Shown here: in pieces, positions 6,425-7,950 of the stretch
How the letters are laid out: the number at the start of each line of letters is the position of its first letter
Position numbering within the stretch: position 1 is the first letter of the stretch
DNA from: Thermoflexales bacterium
Lineage (GTDB): Bacteria > Chloroflexota > Anaerolineae > B4-G1 > SLSP01
Reading direction: 5' to 3'
NCBI GenBank assembly: GCA_007130345.1
Contig: SLSP01000359.1
Location: forward strand, 1-7,950
Length of the DNA stretch: 7,950 nt
Notes under the pieces: generated by a model
What the model saw: the letters and a program-made list of their open reading frames with translations, nothing else
Databases searched by the model: none
Told to the model about the DNA's origin: nothing
Program-made: the position numbers and the translations under genes

Positions 6425-7669
6425 GTGAATTTTGAACAATTTTCTCTCGACCCCCGGATTCTCGCGGGCGTTAAGGCCGCGGGATACACCACCCCCACCC
6501 CCATCCAAGAGCAAGCTATTCCCGTCGTGCGTGAAGGACGGGACGTTTTAGGTATCGCGCAGACCGGCACGGGCAAGACCGCGGCGTTTGTCCTCCCCAT
6601 TTTGCAGCGCCTGCTGCGCGGCCAGCGCCGGCGCGTGCGCGTGTTGATTGTGGCCCCAACCCGCGAACTCGCGGAGCAAATTCATCAAGCCAGCATCGAC
6701 CTGGGGAAGAAGACCGGCGCGCGCAGCGTTTCGATTTACGGCGGCGTCGGCAAGGGATCGCAAATCCAGGCGTTGCAACAAGGAGCCGAAATTGTCGTCG
6801 CCTGCCCCGGACGCCTCCTCGATTTACACGGTCAGGGCGTCATCGACCTGTCGCACGTCGAAGTGCTCGTGCTGGATGAGGCCGACCGGATGTGCGACAT
6901 GGGCTTCTTACCCGATGTGCGCCGCATCCTCAAGCTGCTGCCCACCCAACGGCAAACCCTCTTCTTCTCCGCCACGATGCCGGATGAGATCCGCGACCTG
7001 GCCGACAAAATCCTCCGCACCCCGGTGACGGTACAGATCGGCATGATTGCCCCGGCGAAGAGCGTATCTCACGCCCTCTATCCTGTGCCGCGCGCGCTGA
7101 AGAAGGACCTGCTGCTGACGATGCTGGAGCAAACGGCAACCGGGCGCGTGCTGGTCTTCACCCGCACCAAGTACCGCGCGCGCAACCTGGCCCGCGATCT
7201 GACCAAGCGCAAGTATCGCGCCACGGCGCTCCAGGGCAATATGTCGCAGAACCAGCGCCAGCGGTCGCTTGACGGCTTCCGCGACGGCAAGTACGACATC
7301 ATGGTCGCCACCGACATCGCCGCGCGCGGCATCGACGTGACCGACATCACCCACGTCATCAACTACGATATACCCGACACCGTGGACGCCTACACCCACC
7401 GCATCGGGCGCACGGGGCGCGTCGACCAGATTGGCGAGGCGTTCACGTTCACCGAGCCGGACGACGAAGCGATGGTGCGCGACATCGAAAAGGTGCTGGG
7501 CGAACGGATCGAGCGCCGGCAAGTGCGGGGCTTCAACTACGGGGATTTCCAGCCGGATAGGCAGCGGCCCAAGCCGTCGCAACCGCGCAGCCGAGGTCGC
7601 AACCGCAGCACCGCATCCCGTGGACGCTCCTCGCGCCAGCGCCGCAAACACAGCACCGCGACCAACTGA
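6425..7669 (+). CDS. rhlE: RhlE-type DEAD-box ATP-dependent RNA helicase
   Basis: This 414-residue protein starts at GTG. It carries all DEAD-box signatures in order: Q motif (F6 ... TPTPIQ, Q28), motif I AQTGTGKT (45-52, K51), Ia PTREL (78-82), GG (106-107), Ib-like CPGR (127-130, where TPGR is usual), II DEAD (151-154), III SAT (182-184), IV VLVFTRTK, V ATDIAARGID (295-304) and VI HRIGRTGR (325-332). DEADRMxDMGF and the ERRQVRGFNYGDF segment after the helicase core fit the RhlE group. A Pro/Arg/Ser-rich basic tail (about 376-414) probably binds RNA non-specifically. The expected role is ATP-driven unwinding of RNA duplexes in ribosome assembly, RNA decay or cold adaptation. It is transcribed alone from its own promoter, ends at a strong terminator, and is bracketed by the inverted 119-bp repeats. 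The exact paralogue assignment within RhlE/CshA-type helicases is less certain than the DEAD-box call. Confidence 0.95.
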   Translation: MNFEQFSLDPRILAGVKAAGYTTPTPIQEQAIPVVREGRDVLGIAQTGTGKTAAFVLPILQRLLRGQRRRVRVLIVAPTRELAEQIHQASIDLGKKTGARSVSIYGGVGKGSQIQALQQGAEIVVACPGRLLDLHGQGVIDLSHVEVLVLDEADRMCDMGFLPDVRRILKLLPTQRQTLFFSATMPDEIRDLADKILRTPVTVQIGMIAPAKSVSHALYPVPRALKKDLLLTMLEQTATGRVLVFTRTKYRARNLARDLTKRKYRATALQGNMSQNQRQRSLDGFRDGKYDIMVATDIAARGIDVTDITHVINYDIPDTVDAYTHRIGRTGRVDQIGEAFTFTEPDDEAMVRDIEKVLGERIERRQVRGFNYGDFQPDRQRPKPSQPRSRGRNRSTASRGRSSRQRRKHSTATN

Positions 7670-7690
7670 CGCGCATCTCAGAGATAACGC

Positions 7691-7729
7691 AACCGGCGCT
7701 TTCGGATTGACCGAAAGCGCCGGTTTTTT
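7691..7729 (+). terminator. Intrinsic terminator of the helicase gene
   Basis: A perfect 15-bp stem (7691-7705 with 7711-7725; core CCGGCGCTTTCGG) closes a 5-nt loop ATTGA. It is followed by a run of six T (7724-7729, the first two also pairing in the stem). It lies 21 bp after the helicase stop codon. Confidence 0.95.
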
Positions 7730-7758
7730 ATACGCACAGGTTGACTCTACTGAAAGCA

Positions 7759-7877
7759 CCCTAAAAAATCCGATTTTTTAGAACCTTGATACTACAGGTA
7801 GATTTTTCGCGTGTGAATTTCATATAGGTAGTAGGTCGCATGTGGAAAAATCGGATTTTTGGACTTTTTTCAGGGGA
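7759..7877 (-). repeat. 119-bp inverted-pair element, copy 2 (MITE/REP-like)
   Basis: The reverse complement of this stretch matches 5970-6088 over its full length without gaps and with 12 mismatches. Its 15-bp terminal inverted repeats lie at 7764-7778 and 7846-7860, again 97 bp end to end. At its inner end the palindrome is longer: arms CTAAAAAATC / GATTTTTTAG around a single C (7761-7781). It sits between the helicase terminator and the minus-strand terminator at the right edge, with no coding content. Confidence 0.88.
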
Positions 7878-7905
7878 CTCTAAACCCCCAATAACCCATT
7901 ACAGC

Positions 7906-7940
7906 AAAAACGCGCCCCGGCGAGGATCGCCGGGGCGCGT
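7906..7940 (-). terminator. Intrinsic terminator for a convergent minus-strand gene beyond the right edge
   Basis: A perfect 14-bp GC-rich stem (7910-7923 with 7927-7940; core CGCGCCCCGGCG) has a 3-nt loop. On the plus strand it is preceded by AAAAA (7906-7910), so read on the minus strand the hairpin is followed by a T run. No T run follows on the plus strand. It therefore predicts a minus-strand gene ending just right of position 7950. Confidence 0.85.
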
Positions 7941-7950
7941 CAGAGGTAAG

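Noticed and set aside
5987..7860. Four occurrences of AAAAATCSGATTTTT as a CRISPR or origin-type array
   Set aside because: They occur only as paired ends of two 119-bp copies nearly 1.7 kb apart, not as regularly spaced direct repeats. No cas genes or DnaA-box cluster is present.
5960..7885. Target-site duplication flanking the 5970-7877 unit
   Set aside because: The bases left of 5970 (ATAAC) and right of 7877 (CTCTA) do not match, so no duplication supports a single transposition event.

Overview
The window looks like a piece of a high-GC bacterial chromosome, most likely Chloroflexota (Anaerolineae-like). This is inferred from the style of the multi-GAF soluble histidine kinases (the 'FYYVGLF ... 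GWCVAN ... ALDVGQEAVRFDNP' GAF type), the Rcp1-type response regulator and the short ATCCGTG-type intergenic repeats. No phylogenetic marker is present, so the assignment is tentative. A textbook sigma70-type promoter and Rho-independent terminators show it is bacterial, and three genes ending in TGA indicate normal TGA stops.

Left part (1-5968): a tightly packed plus-strand signalling operon. The first gene enters from the left edge and is a cytoplasmic sensor histidine kinase (PAS tail, PAS, GAF, GAF, HisKA, HATPase). The second is a small single-domain CheY/Rcp1-like response regulator. The third is a 1030-residue protein with an N-terminal receiver, then PAS, three GAF domains, HisKA and HATPase. 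Genes 1 and 2 lie in the same frame, separated by one TGA. Genes 2 and 3 overlap by ATGA. No DNA-binding or enzymatic output domain is visible, so the operon looks like a phosphorelay module whose output is elsewhere.

Middle (5969-6424): a 456-bp non-coding, AT-richer region. It holds copy 1 of a 119-bp repeat, a short ATCCGTG repeat cluster, small hairpins, a consensus promoter (TTGACA-16-TATAAT) and an approximately 82-nt 5' leader.

Right part (6425-7950): a RhlE-type DEAD-box RNA helicase with a basic C-terminal tail, a perfect 15-bp-stem terminator, and copy 2 of the 119-bp repeat in inverted orientation. At the right edge is a strong terminator reading on the minus strand, implying a convergent gene just outside. 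The two 119-bp copies (about 90% identical, no gaps) bracket the helicase unit. Each carries 15-bp terminal inverted repeats that are themselves near-palindromic, so they resemble a MITE/REP-like element. This inverted pair, the near-identical DNA patch shared by the tandem GAF domains, and the same-frame kinase/regulator junction are the points most worth following up.
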